From Caldalkalibacillus mannanilyticus JCM 10596 (GTDB lineage: Bacteria; Bacillota; Bacilli; Caldalkalibacillales; JCM-10596): a stretch of 64,000 nt of DNA. The stretch lies in assembly GCF_000615945.1 (NCBI RefSeq), contig NZ_BAMO01000006.1, positions 62,001 to 126,000 on the forward strand, given 5' to 3'. Shown piece after piece: positions 46,267-56,334 of the stretch. The translations under genes and the position numbers were made by a program. A model generated the notes under the pieces. That model was not told the origin of the DNA and ran no database searches. It saw nothing but the letters and a program-made list of their open reading frames with translations. Each line of letters begins with the position of its first letter. Within the stretch, counting starts at the first letter, position 1.

Positions 46267-47886
46267 TTAGGATGCAGCTTGAGCTAGAATGTGATCAAGT
46301 TCAGCCTGAAGAGAAGGAAGTCCCACACGACTTACAAAAGCAAAGAAGCTTTCATTTTCTTCTCTCTTTTCTTTATAGAAGCTAATTAACTTTTTAAGAA
46401 CAAGAGCAATTTCATCCCCTTTTATTCTTCCTTTTAGCTTATCATTAAATTTTGCTCCATGGTTTAAGGTCCCACCAACATAGATTTCAAAAGCTTCTTC
46501 CATGCCGTTTGGTCCTTTCATCAGCACACCCTGAAGTCCAATATCAGCAATTTGTCGCTGACCACAGGAATTTGGACAGCCGACCATATGAATACGGATA
46601 GGCGTATCTAGTGAGATATTTTCATCTAGGTATTCAGCTACTCTTCTCATGCGCTCTTTTGTTTCCACTAGAGCTAAATTACAATATTCAATTCCTGTAC
46701 ATGATACGGAGTAGGCAATAAAGTTTTGCGGATTTATCGTAATACGCTCAAAGATATCATGCCCTAATAGTTCTTCCACTTTTTCATTTGGAACATTCGG
46801 AATGACGATATTTTGTGAGTTACATGTACGCAGTTCTCCATTTCCGAATTCTTTGGAGATACGCGCCAGCTCAAACAACTCATCAGCACTCATTCGCCCT
46901 ACAGGAACGTTAAAACCAACATAGCTAAGCCCTTTTTGTTTTTGTTCGTGTGCCCCATAGAAGTAACCGGCATTCCATTCAACAAATTGATCAGTTCCTC
47001 TAGAAGGTAATGTTCCCATTAGTTCTTCCAGTTTTTCTTTGAATTTTTCTACTCCCCATTCAGCAACAAGGTATTTGATACGTGCTCTATGTCTCTTATC
47101 ACGGAAACCATGATCACGATAAATCGTTGTGATGGCAATCGCTGCTTCCTTCACTCGTTCAGGAGTAATAAATACGTCTAACTCTTGTCCTAAGAATGGC
47201 TTGGCAGAAAGTCCGCCTCCTACTTTCACATGAAAACCAATCACTTCTTGGCCGTCGATTTCTTTCGTTGCTGGAACAAACGCTAAACAGTTGATTTCAG
47301 CATGGGCTGCATTGTAGATATTAGACGAGATAGACATTTTATATTTTCTAGGAAGGTTAGAGAAATCTGAGTTACGTTGGAAAAACTGATAGACATCATT
47401 AACAATGTCTGTTGTATCCATCAGCTCATGAGGATCGATTCCTGCCAAAGGGTTCCCCATAATCGTTCTAGGAATATCACCACAGGCACCAACAGAAGAA
47501 AGCCCTACTGCCTCTAATCGTTTAAAAATATCTGGAATTTGCTCAATCGTTAACCAATGATACTGAATCGCCTGGCGAGTCGTAATATCGACTATATCTC
47601 TTCCATAGTCCTTAGCGATGCCTGCCAAAGTATTCGCCTGTTCGTAACTGATAAGACCTGAAGGAATATTCACACGCATCATGAAATATCCATCTTCTTT
47701 TGGTTTTTGCAAATACATTCCTGCCCATTTAAAGAGGTTCCACTCTTCTTTCGGAATGGCATGGAAGCCTTCTTTTGCATATTTATCAATTTCATTTAAT
47801 ATTTCTAAACCATCTTTTTGAAGCTTTAAAACCTCTGTTTCATTTAGCTTGGATGGATCATCTGCCCACGTTTTGTTATATCCCAT
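46267..47886 (-). CDS. sir: Ferredoxin-type sulfite (nitrite) reductase
   Basis: 539 residues with two nitrite/sulfite reductase ferredoxin-like half domains. The 4Fe-4S/siroheme ligands are CTGIEYCNLA and CPNSCGQRQIADIG, and TRQAIQYHWL is the conserved siroheme-contact strand. Neighbours (sat, cysC, cysH, siroheme genes) support sulfite to sulfide as the reaction rather than nitrite. It is not related to the flavoprotein CysJ-CysI pair of B. subtilis, so ferredoxin is the likely donor. Confidence 0.9.
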   Translation of the reverse strand: MGYNKTWADDPSKLNETEVLKLQKDGLEILNEIDKYAKEGFHAIPKEEWNLFKWAGMYLQKPKEDGYFMMRVNIPSGLISYEQANTLAGIAKDYGRDIVDITTRQAIQYHWLTIEQIPDIFKRLEAVGLSSVGACGDIPRTIMGNPLAGIDPHELMDTTDIVNDVYQFFQRNSDFSNLPRKYKMSISSNIYNAAHAEINCLAFVPATKEIDGQEVIGFHVKVGGGLSAKPFLGQELDVFITPERVKEAAIAITTIYRDHGFRDKRHRARIKYLVAEWGVEKFKEKLEELMGTLPSRGTDQFVEWNAGYFYGAHEQKQKGLSYVGFNVPVGRMSADELFELARISKEFGNGELRTCNSQNIVIPNVPNEKVEELLGHDIFERITINPQNFIAYSVSCTGIEYCNLALVETKERMRRVAEYLDENISLDTPIRIHMVGCPNSCGQRQIADIGLQGVLMKGPNGMEEAFEIYVGGTLNHGAKFNDKLKGRIKGDEIALVLKKLISFYKEKREENESFFAFVSRVGLPSLQAELDHILAQAAS

Positions 47887-47965
47887 AATTTCCCCTCCCG
47901 TAATTTACCTACTTTTCTACTTCCCTTTTATTCCTCTTCGTTCTAGCTTCTTATATTTACTACAT

Positions 47966-48589
47966 TTATTGAATAATTTTTCGTTCTTTTAAATATTGAA
48001 CCACCTTATCCACGGACTCGTCAACCGATAATTGATCAGATTCGATGGTAATCTCTGGATTTTCGGGTTCCTCATACGGAGAGCTGATTCCTGTGAACTC
48101 AGGAATCTCTCCATTTCTCGCCTTTTTATATAAGCCCTTAGGATCTCTTGATTCGCAGGTTTCTAAAGAACATCTGACATAGACTTCGATAAATTCATCT
48201 GCTTGAACCAAATCCCTTGCTACTTGACGATCCTCAACAAAAGGAGAGATAAAAGCTGTTAAAGTAATGACTCCAGCATCAATAAATAGCTTAGAAACCT
48301 CACCGATTCGACGAATGTTCTCTTTTCTTGCCTCGTTGCTAAATCCTAAGTCTTTGTTTAAACCATGTCGAACATTATCTCCATCTAAGACATACGTTCT
48401 GATCCCCAGCTCATATAATCTCTTTTCTACTGCATTAGCCAAGGTAGACTTTCCTGAACCAGATAAGCCAGTGAACCAGAGAACACAGCTTTTATGCTGG
48501 TTCAACTGATGTCGATCCTCCTTCACCACGGTTGCATTGTGCCAAACGATATTTTTTGCTACTGCTTCAGCCATTTGCCTTTCCTCCAT
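47966..48589 (-). CDS. cysC: Adenylylsulfate kinase
   Basis: 207 residues. Walker [33 protein letters not shown] and the lid region [16 protein letters not shown] are typical. It phosphorylates APS to PAPS. It lies 28 nt after sat. The reductase of this operon may act on either APS or PAPS. Confidence 0.94.
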   Translation of the reverse strand: MEERQMAEAVAKNIVWHNATVVKEDRHQLNQHKSCVLWFTGLSGSGKSTLANAVEKRLYELGIRTYVLDGDNVRHGLNKDLGFSNEARKENIRRIGEVSKLFIDAGVITLTAFISPFVEDRQVARDLVQADEFIEVYVRCSLETCESRDPKGLYKKARNGEIPEFTGISSPYEEPENPEITIESDQLSVDESVDKVVQYLKERKIIQ

Positions 48590-48616
48590 TTCTCCTAATC
48601 CCTAAATCCATGTAGC

Positions 48617-49765
48617 TTACGATTGAATTGATGGAACCTTCATTCCCCTAATCAGGACCTCTACGACCTCTGGACGACTAAATTCAGGTGGTGGTAGCTC
48701 CCCATTGCTTAACATCGCCCTAACCTTCGTCCCTGAGAGAATGAGATGATCCTCTTTGTCATGCGGGCAGGTTTTAGTTGAAGCCATGTTTCCGCACTTT
48801 TTGCAATAAAAGCTATGTTCAAAGAATAGAGGCATAATACCTAGTTCTTCTGCGGTAAAGTGGTTAAAAATTAATTGAGCATCATATGTTCCATAATAGT
48901 CACCGACACCAGCATGATCACGTCCAACAATAAAATGAGTGCAGCCATAGTTCTTTCTTACCATGGCATGAAAAATCGCTTCACGAGGACCTGCATATCT
49001 CATCGCTGCCGGAAAAACAGCAAGGAATACACGATCCAATGGATAATAATTTTTCAAAAGCACTTGATAGCTTTCCATACGAACATCGGCAGGAATATCA
49101 TCTGATTTTGTTTCTCCCACAAGAGGGTTTAAGAATAAGCCGTCCACAATTTCTAGGGCTGATTTCTGAATATATTCGTGAGCTCGATGTACTGGATTAC
49201 GAGTTTGAAAGCCTACGACTGTCTTCCATCCTCTTTTGACAAATTCTGCTCTTGTTTCAGTAGGGTTCAGATAGAATTCTTTAAAGTTATTTTTCTCTGG
49301 TTGTTTCACCAAGGTAATAGGTCCACCAACATACACATTTGGTCTCTCCAATAACTTTTTCACCCCAGGATGAGCAAGGTCTGTTGTACGATAGACGTTT
49401 TCAGCCTCTACATATTTATCTGGTTGGTAGATTTCTTGGACTTCGATAACACCGTATACTTCTCCAGCAAAAACAAGCTTGACCTGTTCTCCTACTGTAA
49501 GCTCAGCAGCCTTTTCTTCTGTCACAGGAAGAGTAATAGGAATGCTCCAGATATGTCCGCTAGCTAGGCGCATCTTCTCAACAACGCCCGCATAATCAGC
49601 TTCCCCCATAAATCCTGTCAGGGGACTAAAGGCTCCATTAGCAATTAACTCTAAATCAGACAAGGCAAAATTATCTAACTCTATCTCCTTAGCCATTCCA
49701 TCTACGGAATAGTCCAGTTGAATACGGTGAATCAATTCTCCTCCATGTGGTTGACTTAAACTCAT
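48617..49765 (-). CDS. sat: Sulfate adenylyltransferase
   Basis: 382 residues. It has the [16 protein letters not shown] motif with QxRN and Hxx[14 protein letters not shown], and a zinc-type Cys cluster ([15 protein letters not shown]). It makes APS from sulfate and ATP, the activation step. It follows cysH by 74 nt in the cys transcript. Confidence 0.95.
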   Translation of the reverse strand: MSLSQPHGGELIHRIQLDYSVDGMAKEIELDNFALSDLELIANGAFSPLTGFMGEADYAGVVEKMRLASGHIWSIPITLPVTEEKAAELTVGEQVKLVFAGEVYGVIEVQEIYQPDKYVEAENVYRTTDLAHPGVKKLLERPNVYVGGPITLVKQPEKNNFKEFYLNPTETRAEFVKRGWKTVVGFQTRNPVHRAHEYIQKSALEIVDGLFLNPLVGETKSDDIPADVRMESYQVLLKNYYPLDRVFLAVFPAAMRYAGPREAIFHAMVRKNYGCTHFIVGRDHAGVGDYYGTYDAQLIFNHFTAEELGIMPLFFEHSFYCKKCGNMASTKTCPHDKEDHLILSGTKVRAMLSNGELPPPEFSRPEVVEVLIRGMKVPSIQS

Positions 49766-49839
49766 GTCTAGTTCCTCCTAATGTTTTCACATTTCTATTT
49801 TTGTTTGTTTACGCTCGTGCTTCATTCCAATTTCCTTAT

Positions 49840-50553
49840 TTACGTGTGCAGTCCACACTCTGTTTTCTTCGTATTAGCCCAGCGTCCCGCTCTTTCATCT
49901 CCACCCTCTTCGACTGGTAAGGTGCAATGTTCACAGCCAATACTGGGATACCCTTTGTCATGAAGTTCATTATAGGGCAGTTCAAAGGCTTTAATATAAT
50001 TCCAAACATCCTCCCACGTCCAATGAATCAAGGGACATAGCTTGATCGATTTAAACTTTCGATCTTGATTTACAAATTGAGTGTTGGCTCTAGTGGGCGA
50101 TTGCTCTCTGCGCAAGCCTGAAAGCCAAGCCGTTGCCCCTGATAAAGCTTCATGTAATGGTTGAATTTTTCGAATCTGACAGCATAGATCAGGTTGACTG
50201 TTCCAGAGCTCAGCTCCGTGGAGGCTTGCTTGCTCCTCTAATGTCATATGCGGTTGCTTCAGCTCAATTTGTAATTGTGGATACCGAGCCTTGACTCGAT
50301 CAATTAATTCATAAGTTTCTTTAAAATGAACATTCGTATCGAGAAAAACAATCTTAGCGTCCTTCTTCACCTTGCTGATCAGATCAATTAAGACCATCCC
50401 CTCAGCACCGAAACTACAGGCATAAACCAACTCATCTCCAAAGGTTTTGTAGCCCCATTTAATCACATCGAGCGTATCTGATGCACTCAATTCTTGGTTA
50501 ATGCGCACATACTCTTGTTCATGTAGAGTATCGAACGATATAGCATTTGACAT
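49840..50553 (-). CDS. cysH: APS/PAPS reductase with 4Fe-4S motif
   Basis: 237 residues from ATG 50551-50553 ([15 protein letters not shown]), preceded by GGGGGAGG; the longer frame is the cysP tail in another register. [10 protein letters not shown] and [11 protein letters not shown] give the CC...CxxC iron-sulfur ligands, and the C-terminal ECGLH carries the catalytic Cys. It reduces activated sulfate to sulfite. The start touches the cysP stop. Confidence 0.93.
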   Translation of the reverse strand: MSNAISFDTLHEQEYVRINQELSASDTLDVIKWGYKTFGDELVYACSFGAEGMVLIDLISKVKKDAKIVFLDTNVHFKETYELIDRVKARYPQLQIELKQPHMTLEEQASLHGAELWNSQPDLCCQIRKIQPLHEALSGATAWLSGLRREQSPTRANTQFVNQDRKFKSIKLCPLIHWTWEDVWNYIKAFELPYNELHDKGYPSIGCEHCTLPVEEGGDERAGRWANTKKTECGLHT

Positions 50554-50554
50554 T

Positions 50555-51631
50555 TTATATTCCTCCCCCTTGGTCATGTATCGCACTTTTCTCTCGACTA
50601 ATGGTCTTATAGAGGCTGAACATTCCGACCGTAGCAATAAAGACACTTAAAACAGCGACTAAAGTATATGGGTTGGGATCTACTATTGCCTTCACTAAAC
50701 TGAAGGATACAACGAGGGAAGCAACAGGAGATACAATCCAGACCTTGATAATCTGCTTAATGACATCCTTTTGCCAGATACGAAAGCCGTTTTTGGCTGT
50801 ACCAATCCCTAAAATAGCTGATGTGGTCGCTTGAGTCAGAGGAACTGGAATCCCAAATATAGAAGCAATAATAACTAATGTAGCACCAGTCGCTGACACC
50901 GCACTCCCCTGTAATAACGTTAATTTAGTAATTTTCTTCCCATTGGTTTCGAGGACTTTCCCTCCTAGAAAAATAGCACCTAAAGCAACAAAAACTCCTC
51001 CAACTACAATTCCTGTAGTCACATCCATTAGCCCTGCCCCCACTAAAGGACCTACCGCATTCGCGACATTATTCATTCCTGCGGAGAAAGCCTCCAGGAA
51101 ACCGGTGAAAATAAGCAAGGCTCCAAGCCATATTCCCCATTTCCCTTTTCCCTTCAACTGTGGCCAGCGTTTTTCTGCCGAAAGAATCAGTTTTCCTAAC
51201 AGCAAAGCCATTAAAAAAGCAACAATGGGTACAATAATCCAAAAAGAAACGATATAAAATAGCTTCGAAAGGTATAAGCTTTGAAAAGCAATCCCGACTC
51301 CTACTACCGATCCAATCGTTACCTCACTCGTTGATAAAGGAATACCCATGAGATTGGCAATAAACAAAGTGAATGTAGCCGAAAATAAAATGATAATCAC
51401 GACTTCAACACCGAGCAGATTAGTAGGAATAATGCCACTTCCTACTGTTTTTACAACTTCTCCTCCACCGATCGCCGCTCCTAGAAAAACCCCTAAGGCT
51501 GCGACGAGTAAGGCCCTTCTCTTCTTAATTGCTCCTCCGCCATAAGCTGCACCCATAGTGGCTGCCGCTCCACTAGCTCCTATATTCATGGCGAAAAATA
51601 AGGCAATACCAATCGCAACATAAATGAGCAT
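50555..51631 (-). CDS. cysP: PiT-family sulfate/phosphate permease (CysP-like)
   Basis: 358 residues, about ten membrane segments in two repeats: [20 protein letters not shown] and [20 protein letters not shown]. PiT-family proteins move phosphate or, in B. subtilis CysP, sulfate; the operon position argues for sulfate. First gene of the cys transcript. GAAAGGACGG lies upstream of the ATG. Confidence 0.88.
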   Translation of the reverse strand: MLIYVAIGIALFFAMNIGASGAAATMGAAYGGGAIKKRRALLVAALGVFLGAAIGGGEVVKTVGSGIIPTNLLGVEVVIIILFSATFTLFIANLMGIPLSTSEVTIGSVVGVGIAFQSLYLSKLFYIVSFWIIVPIVAFLMALLLGKLILSAEKRWPQLKGKGKWGIWLGALLIFTGFLEAFSAGMNNVANAVGPLVGAGLMDVTTGIVVGGVFVALGAIFLGGKVLETNGKKITKLTLLQGSAVSATGATLVIIASIFGIPVPLTQATTSAILGIGTAKNGFRIWQKDVIKQIIKVWIVSPVASLVVSFSLVKAIVDPNPYTLVAVLSVFIATVGMFSLYKTISREKSAIHDQGGGI

Positions 51632-51720
51632 TTCTTACACCGTCCTTTCCGTTTCTTCATAGGGAGCTTAACAAGTCACTGAAGCAGCCATCTTTAAATC
51701 CTTACTAAACCACTATGATT

Positions 51721-51753
51721 TATATATATATTACCTGTTTTTATATATATTAA
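51721..51753. promoter_or_regulatory. AT-rich symmetric element upstream of cysP
   Basis: Two TATATATA words flank TTACCTGTTTT in the cysP leader. It may be a promoter or repressor site for the cys operon. The rest of 51632-51821 shows no S-box (SAM) riboswitch consensus. Weak evidence. Confidence 0.3.
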
Positions 51754-51821
51754 TAGAGGTTTCCCTATCCGTCAACGGAAATTTTCGATTTTTTATGAAC
51801 TATTTTAGAAAGGGCGAAAGC

Positions 51822-52334
51822 CTATAGGTCTAGATCTTGTGCAATCTCTTCTACGATCTGCTGGGGCGTTTTCCCTAAGGCGTGAATGATCTTGTCCGCC
51901 TCGGCATAAATCTTCTCCCTTCGAGTAAAACGCGCCCTCATCTCCTCCAATTCATTCTTGTTCCATAGAGGTCTGCTCTCATCGCTTTCCAGCCGACGCA
52001 CAATCTCTTCGAAAGGCAGATAAATATAGTAGGAATTACCCAACTCCTTTAGTATTTTTCGATTCTCTGCTCGTTCCGGCATTCCACCTCCAGTGGTTAG
52101 AATGGTAGAATCCGCTGAATCCCGTGTTTTCTTTTCTTTCAGATTCGTAATAAACCGAGTTTCAAGCTGACGAAAATACGCTTCTCCATGATGGCGAAAC
52201 AACTCAGGAATAGAGCATCCTTCCTGTAGCACAATTTGCTCGTCCGAATCAATCCACTTCCAGCCATGCAGTTTGGCAAATTCCTGCCCAATTGTGCTTT
52301 TCCCTGCTCCCATAAATCCCCACAAACTGATCAT
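51822..52334 (-). CDS. aroK: Shikimate kinase
   Basis: 170 residues. P-loop GFMGAGKSTIGQEFA, then the shikimate-binding DSDEQIV, the conserved GGGMPER turn, and the lid with SRPLWN. It phosphorylates shikimate, the later step to the aroQ reaction at 16 kb. In many Bacilli it lies near comG and yqzE. Start ATG 52332-52334. Confidence 0.93.
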   Translation of the reverse strand: MISLWGFMGAGKSTIGQEFAKLHGWKWIDSDEQIVLQEGCSIPELFRHHGEAYFRQLETRFITNLKEKKTRDSADSTILTTGGGMPERAENRKILKELGNSYYIYLPFEEIVRRLESDESRPLWNKNELEEMRARFTRREKIYAEADKIIHALGKTPQQIVEEIAQDLDL

Positions 52335-52463
52335 TTCTCTTCACTCTCTTTCCTTCATCCTTCACTACTGACTACTATCTTAGCACAATCAATCCTTTAG
52401 TAGGATAAAAGATCAATTTGAATGTATATCTTCTTACTCTTCGGTCATAATAATAGATGTTGC

Positions 52464-52536
52464 TGGGTTGTAGCCAAGCGGTAAGGCAACGGACTTTGAC
52501 TCCGTGATCCCTGGTTCGAATCCAGCTGCCCAGCCA
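52464..52536 (+). tRNA. tRNA-Gln (anticodon TTG), apparently 1-2 nt short
   Basis: Cloverleaf with D arm AGCCAAGCGGTAAGGC, anticodon arm ACGGA-CTTTGAC-TCCGT (anticodon TTG) and T loop TTCGAAT; CCA is encoded. The molecule is 73 nt instead of the usual 75. The T stem reads CTGG/CCAG with only four pairs. Adding one C before it and one G after it would restore CCTGG/CCAGG and the normal length, so two base deletions in short runs are likely. Confidence 0.88.
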
Positions 52537-52628
52537 TCCATTTCTCTTTACAGTTGAATCATTCTCACTTATAATAAAAAATGATGAACAGAGAGCAATT
52601 GGAGTAGTGATAAAGGAGGGATTTGGGG

Positions 52629-52853
52629 ATGGCTCGCATGTATCGAGTTTTCGCTTTTTGGACAGGATTGTTTGCACTTTTAGCTTATATTGGACATATG
52701 CCAAGTATGTCATTATTGTTCTTTGCCCAAACTGCGGTATTTTTAGCCTTAAGTTATTTGAACTTATCCGAAAAAGGTTACATCTACATTTTTGCTGGAT
52801 ATTTAGTACTCTTTTTTGTTGGATTTACATACTATACAACATTTATTATGTAA
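52629..52853 (+). CDS. yqgY: DUF2626 family membrane protein YqgY
   Basis: 74 residues from ATG 52629, with AAGGAGGG upstream. MYRVFAFWTGLFALLAY, SLLFFAQTAVFLALSYLNLS and VGFTYYTTFIM match YqgY. Two to three membrane segments. Function unknown. Gene order with yqgX is the B. subtilis one. Confidence 0.88.
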   Translation: MARMYRVFAFWTGLFALLAYIGHMPSMSLLFFAQTAVFLALSYLNLSEKGYIYIFAGYLVLFFVGFTYYTTFIM

Positions 52854-52889
52854 GTATAGGCTGGTGGCGGAAGCCAGTAGCTCAACAAT

Positions 52890-52919
52890 AAAATCCCTGC
52901 CCAAAGCGGCAGGGATTTT
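52890..52919. terminator. Bidirectional terminator between yqgY and the methyltransferase
   Basis: A perfect 12-bp stem, AAAATCCCTGCC / GGCAGGGATTTT, loop 6 nt. The A and T ends give a U-tract for both convergent transcripts. Confidence 0.88.
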
Positions 52920-52973
52920 CTATTGCTTGATTCAAGTCAATACGTATAGGCAGAAGATGAGATTATGACCATG

Positions 52974-54152
52974 CTATCGACTTTTTTTCGCCAGATAATT
53001 GTTCATATTAAAGGATTGCAAAAAAGGATACGACTGCTTTAGAAATCTTCCTTTTCCCAAAGTAAGCACTTGGAAGGCTCGACTGATTCCATCTGGAGCA
53101 ATCAAAGAATGAATGGCACGGTTTTTCTTAATAACAGGATGATGAAATGGATCTCCTCCAGAATGTTCTTCAATAAACTGAAGAATCCCTGCATTAAGCA
53201 AAAATTCGTCCTGTCGAGCTAGCCCTAGCTTCGTCCATCCAAGCTGCTCTGCCTTGGAGCAGAGAGCATCAAAATGGATGTGATAAGTGATATCTTTTTC
53301 ACCTGGCTGATCAAGCAGATTCTCGTCCCATTTATGATCACGATAGCACCGTAAGCTCCCCTTGCGATGAAGAGGACTCATTAATTCCTGGTGAGAATAT
53401 CCGTAATCAATAGTCAACCAAATTCCTTCTTCCATCCAATTGGCGACTTCACTGACCCATTCCTGAGCTGCTAAAGGAACTTCTAGACGTTGTCCGTCCG
53501 ATAAGACAAGCTGTTCTTTTTCTACATACGCTTGAACTTCTGGGTTCGTTAAAGGATGAAGAATTTCGGAGAGCTTGTATTCCTTTTCATTCCACGCAAC
53601 TCCAACCTCAAATAAAAGTCCGTTTTTCTTCTCAATAAGATGAACAGGAAAAGCGTCAACTAATTCATTGGAGAAAAAAATTCCTTTATATTTGGGATAT
53701 GTGAACTCTTGTCCCAGCTCCCCAGTATGTTCAAGATCCTCAAGCCATATTACTTTATCCCTATGGGCGCTTAAGAGATCAAGCTGCTTTTGGCGATGGT
53801 ACAAACTTTTTTCGATGATGAGGTATGTACTTCCTTGATAGATCTCTGGATACTTCCTTTGTAAGGCATCCAAAAATTGCTTAGAAAAAAGTCCGGTTCC
53901 AGCCCCCATCTCACAAAAGGTGAACGGCTCATTTATTTGCTTAAAAATAGTGACAGCCACATCAACAAATACTTCAGCAAACACCGAGTGAATGTAGCTT
54001 GTTGTATAGAAATCTCCCTGTTTTCCTATTTTTTCTCTTTCATTCATATAATAGCCCAGCTGCGGATGATATAAGCAATCGGTCATATATTCATAAAAGG
54101 AAATAGATTGGGTAGGCGAATGCGTAATCTTTTCTCGCAAATATTCCAACAT
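52974..54152 (-). CDS. MidA/NDUFAF7-type SAM-dependent methyltransferase
   Basis: 392 residues. The opening FYEYMTDCLYHPQLGYYM and the SAM motif FCEMGAGTGLFSKQFL fit the DUF185/MidA family, with GIFFSNELVDAFPVHL and IDYGYSHQE further on. In eukaryotes the relative methylates a complex I arginine; the bacterial target is unknown. It overlaps no neighbour and begins 2 nt after the yqgX stop. Confidence 0.87.
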   Translation of the reverse strand: MLEYLREKITHSPTQSISFYEYMTDCLYHPQLGYYMNEREKIGKQGDFYTTSYIHSVFAEVFVDVAVTIFKQINEPFTFCEMGAGTGLFSKQFLDALQRKYPEIYQGSTYLIIEKSLYHRQKQLDLLSAHRDKVIWLEDLEHTGELGQEFTYPKYKGIFFSNELVDAFPVHLIEKKNGLLFEVGVAWNEKEYKLSEILHPLTNPEVQAYVEKEQLVLSDGQRLEVPLAAQEWVSEVANWMEEGIWLTIDYGYSHQELMSPLHRKGSLRCYRDHKWDENLLDQPGEKDITYHIHFDALCSKAEQLGWTKLGLARQDEFLLNAGILQFIEEHSGGDPFHHPVIKKNRAIHSLIAPDGISRAFQVLTLGKGRFLKQSYPFLQSFNMNNYLAKKSR

Positions 54153-54154
54153 GT

Positions 54155-54787
54155 CTATCTACCTGAGATAAATGGATTAAACGCTAACTCTTGTTGAATG
54201 GTTGTCGCGGGTCCATGACCAGGATAGACTTTAATTTCTTCAGGTAAAACCATGATTCGATCACGAAGGCTTGTCATTAAAGTATCATAATCTCCACCTG
54301 GTAAATCCGTTCTGCCAATCGAGTTCTGGAACAACGTATCTCCAGCAATTAAGATCCCTGGTTCACTGAGATAAAAGGAAACACTTCCTGGAGAATGTCC
54401 AGGTGTATGAATCACTTCAATTTGAAATCCTGCGATCACCAGAAGATCCCCATCGCGAAGTGCCTTGTCCCTTGGCTGACAAGAAATCGGTCCTGTAATC
54501 ATCTCCCATCTTAATGATCCATTTTGTGCAGGATCAGTAAGCCACTCTGCTTCAAGATCATGGATATAGACAGGAGCTTTAGTCACTTGCCTAACCTTTT
54601 CTAAGCCTCCAATGTGGTCAAAATGAGCGTGTGTTAACAGAATCGCTTTGACCTGTAAGTCGGCTATGTGTTCAAGCATTGGTTCTGGGTTCATTCCAGG
54701 ATCAAAAATAATCGCCTCTCCCTTATCGTTGGAAAGAACATATCCATTCGTTTGTATGGGACCTAAGGGTTGCATCCATAAGTTCAT
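54155..54787 (-). CDS. yqgX: Metallo-beta-lactamase-fold hydrolase YqgX
   Basis: 210 residues. THAHFDHIGG (HxHxDH), His in HTPGHSPGS, Asp in AGDTLF and His in VYPGHGP form the two-metal site of the glyoxalase-II-like group. YqgX has bacillithiol or methylglyoxal-related roles proposed; the exact substrate is not settled. Neighbour of yqgY as in B. subtilis. Confidence 0.9.
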   Translation of the reverse strand: MNLWMQPLGPIQTNGYVLSNDKGEAIIFDPGMNPEPMLEHIADLQVKAILLTHAHFDHIGGLEKVRQVTKAPVYIHDLEAEWLTDPAQNGSLRWEMITGPISCQPRDKALRDGDLLVIAGFQIEVIHTPGHSPGSVSFYLSEPGILIAGDTLFQNSIGRTDLPGGDYDTLMTSLRDRIMVLPEEIKVYPGHGPATTIQQELAFNPFISGR

Positions 54788-54831
54788 TTACTATTACCAC
54801 CTTTTATCCTCTATTCCTTCCTATTGTACCT

Positions 54832-56166
54832 CTAGAGGAGTTGAGCCGCAAGCTGAGCAAGTGGGGAGCGTTCTCCTTTTTCTAGGCGGATATGACCACT
54901 AATCCCCTGTTCTTTCATCTTCTCGACTACATAGGTTAAACCGTTGTTTGATTCATCAAGATAAGGATGATCGATTTGTTCTGGATCACCCATTAGGACT
55001 ATTTTGCTCCCTTCTCCGACACGAGTAATGATCGTTTTCACCTCATGCTTAGTTAAATTTTGAGCCTCATCAATAATAATAAATTGTTCCGGAATACTCC
55101 GTCCTCGAATATAAGTTAAGGCTTCGACTTGAATGGTACTTCCTAACCCTGCTAAGATCCGATCCAAATCTCCTGGCTTCTTCGTACTAAAAAGATACTC
55201 TAAGTTATCAAAGATGGGCTGCATCCACGGTCTTAACTTTTCTTCCTTTTCACCAGGCAGATATCCTATATCTTTTCCCATAGGGACAACTGGACGAGCT
55301 ACCAGCAGCTTCTGATATTTATGTTCATCTTCAATCTTTAATAGGCCTGCTGCTAATGAAAGCAATGTTTTTCCTGTTCCCGCTTTTCCTGTTAGGGTCA
55401 CAAGCGGAATATGGTCGTTAAGTAATAGCTCAAATGCCATTTTTTGTTGAACATTTCTAGGCTTCACACCCCAAACATGATCTTCACTAAATTTTAAGGG
55501 ATGAATGGATTTACCATCCACTCCTACCTTTCCAATCGCTGATGCCGAAGAACCTAATTCATCCCTCAAGATAACAAATTCATGAGGGAAAAGTTTTCTG
55601 TTTTGTTGGAGCTGTTTCAACGCTAGCTTATGCTGAGAGTAAAATAAATCAATGGTTTCTTTCCTTTCCCTGATTTCAATACTCCCCGAATAGCTTTTGG
55701 AGTATTGTACAACCTGATCAGAAAGAAAGTCTTCCGCCGGGATTCCTAATGCGTCCGCCTTTACACGAACCAAGGCATCCTTACTAACTAAGATGACAGG
55801 TCTGGGATTCCCTTTTTCTTGTTCCTCCTCTTGTAAATTGAGAGCAACAGCAATAATTCGATTATCATTCGTCTTTTCGATAAATGTTTCTTGAAGCTTT
55901 AAAAAAGATTTATGGTTCAATTCGATTCGAAGAGTTCCACCCGTTTCTAATTGAACTCCCTCATGCAATTTTCCTTTCATTCGGTACTGATCTAAGATAC
56001 GCGAAAAATAACGTGAGTTCCTCCCTATTTCATCCATATACCTTTTTTTAGAATCAATTTCTTCAAGTACAACGGCTGGTATAACAATTTCATTGTCTTC
56101 AAAAGAAAAAATAGCGTGAGGGTCTTGCAATAGCACATTCGTATCTAAGACATAGATCTTTTTCAA
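54832..56166 (-). CDS. ylaK: PIN-PhoH family ATPase (YlaK/PhoH2 type)
   Basis: 444 residues. N-terminal PIN nuclease domain (YVLDTNVLLQDP, LEEIDSKKR, further Asp residues) and C-terminal PhoH helicase/ATPase domain with TGKAGTGKTLLSLAAG and IIDEAQNLTKHEVKT. Family members are RNA helicase-ribonucleases. It is divergent from the YlaJ-type lipoprotein, the same pairing as ylaJ-ylaK in B. subtilis. Confidence 0.9.
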   Translation of the reverse strand: MKKIYVLDTNVLLQDPHAIFSFEDNEIVIPAVVLEEIDSKKRYMDEIGRNSRYFSRILDQYRMKGKLHEGVQLETGGTLRIELNHKSFLKLQETFIEKTNDNRIIAVALNLQEEEQEKGNPRPVILVSKDALVRVKADALGIPAEDFLSDQVVQYSKSYSGSIEIRERKETIDLFYSQHKLALKQLQQNRKLFPHEFVILRDELGSSASAIGKVGVDGKSIHPLKFSEDHVWGVKPRNVQQKMAFELLLNDHIPLVTLTGKAGTGKTLLSLAAGLLKIEDEHKYQKLLVARPVVPMGKDIGYLPGEKEEKLRPWMQPIFDNLEYLFSTKKPGDLDRILAGLGSTIQVEALTYIRGRSIPEQFIIIDEAQNLTKHEVKTIITRVGEGSKIVLMGDPEQIDHPYLDESNNGLTYVVEKMKEQGISGHIRLEKGERSPLAQLAAQLL

Positions 56167-56334
56167 GATTCCGCCTCCCTTTGGTTGATCAAAAGTTAGG
56201 ATTTTTGGTAAAAAGTAATAATCTCAATAGCTGTTATTTTTAAATGTATGACTCATGGATTAAATATAGACGGATAAACTATAGGTAAATAAAAATGATG
56301 ATTCAATCATCGTTTGGAGAAAGGATGAACTTGC

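Noticed and set aside
51632-51821. S-box (SAM) riboswitch before cysP
   Set aside because: None of the S-box core words found; only an AT-rich symmetric stretch.
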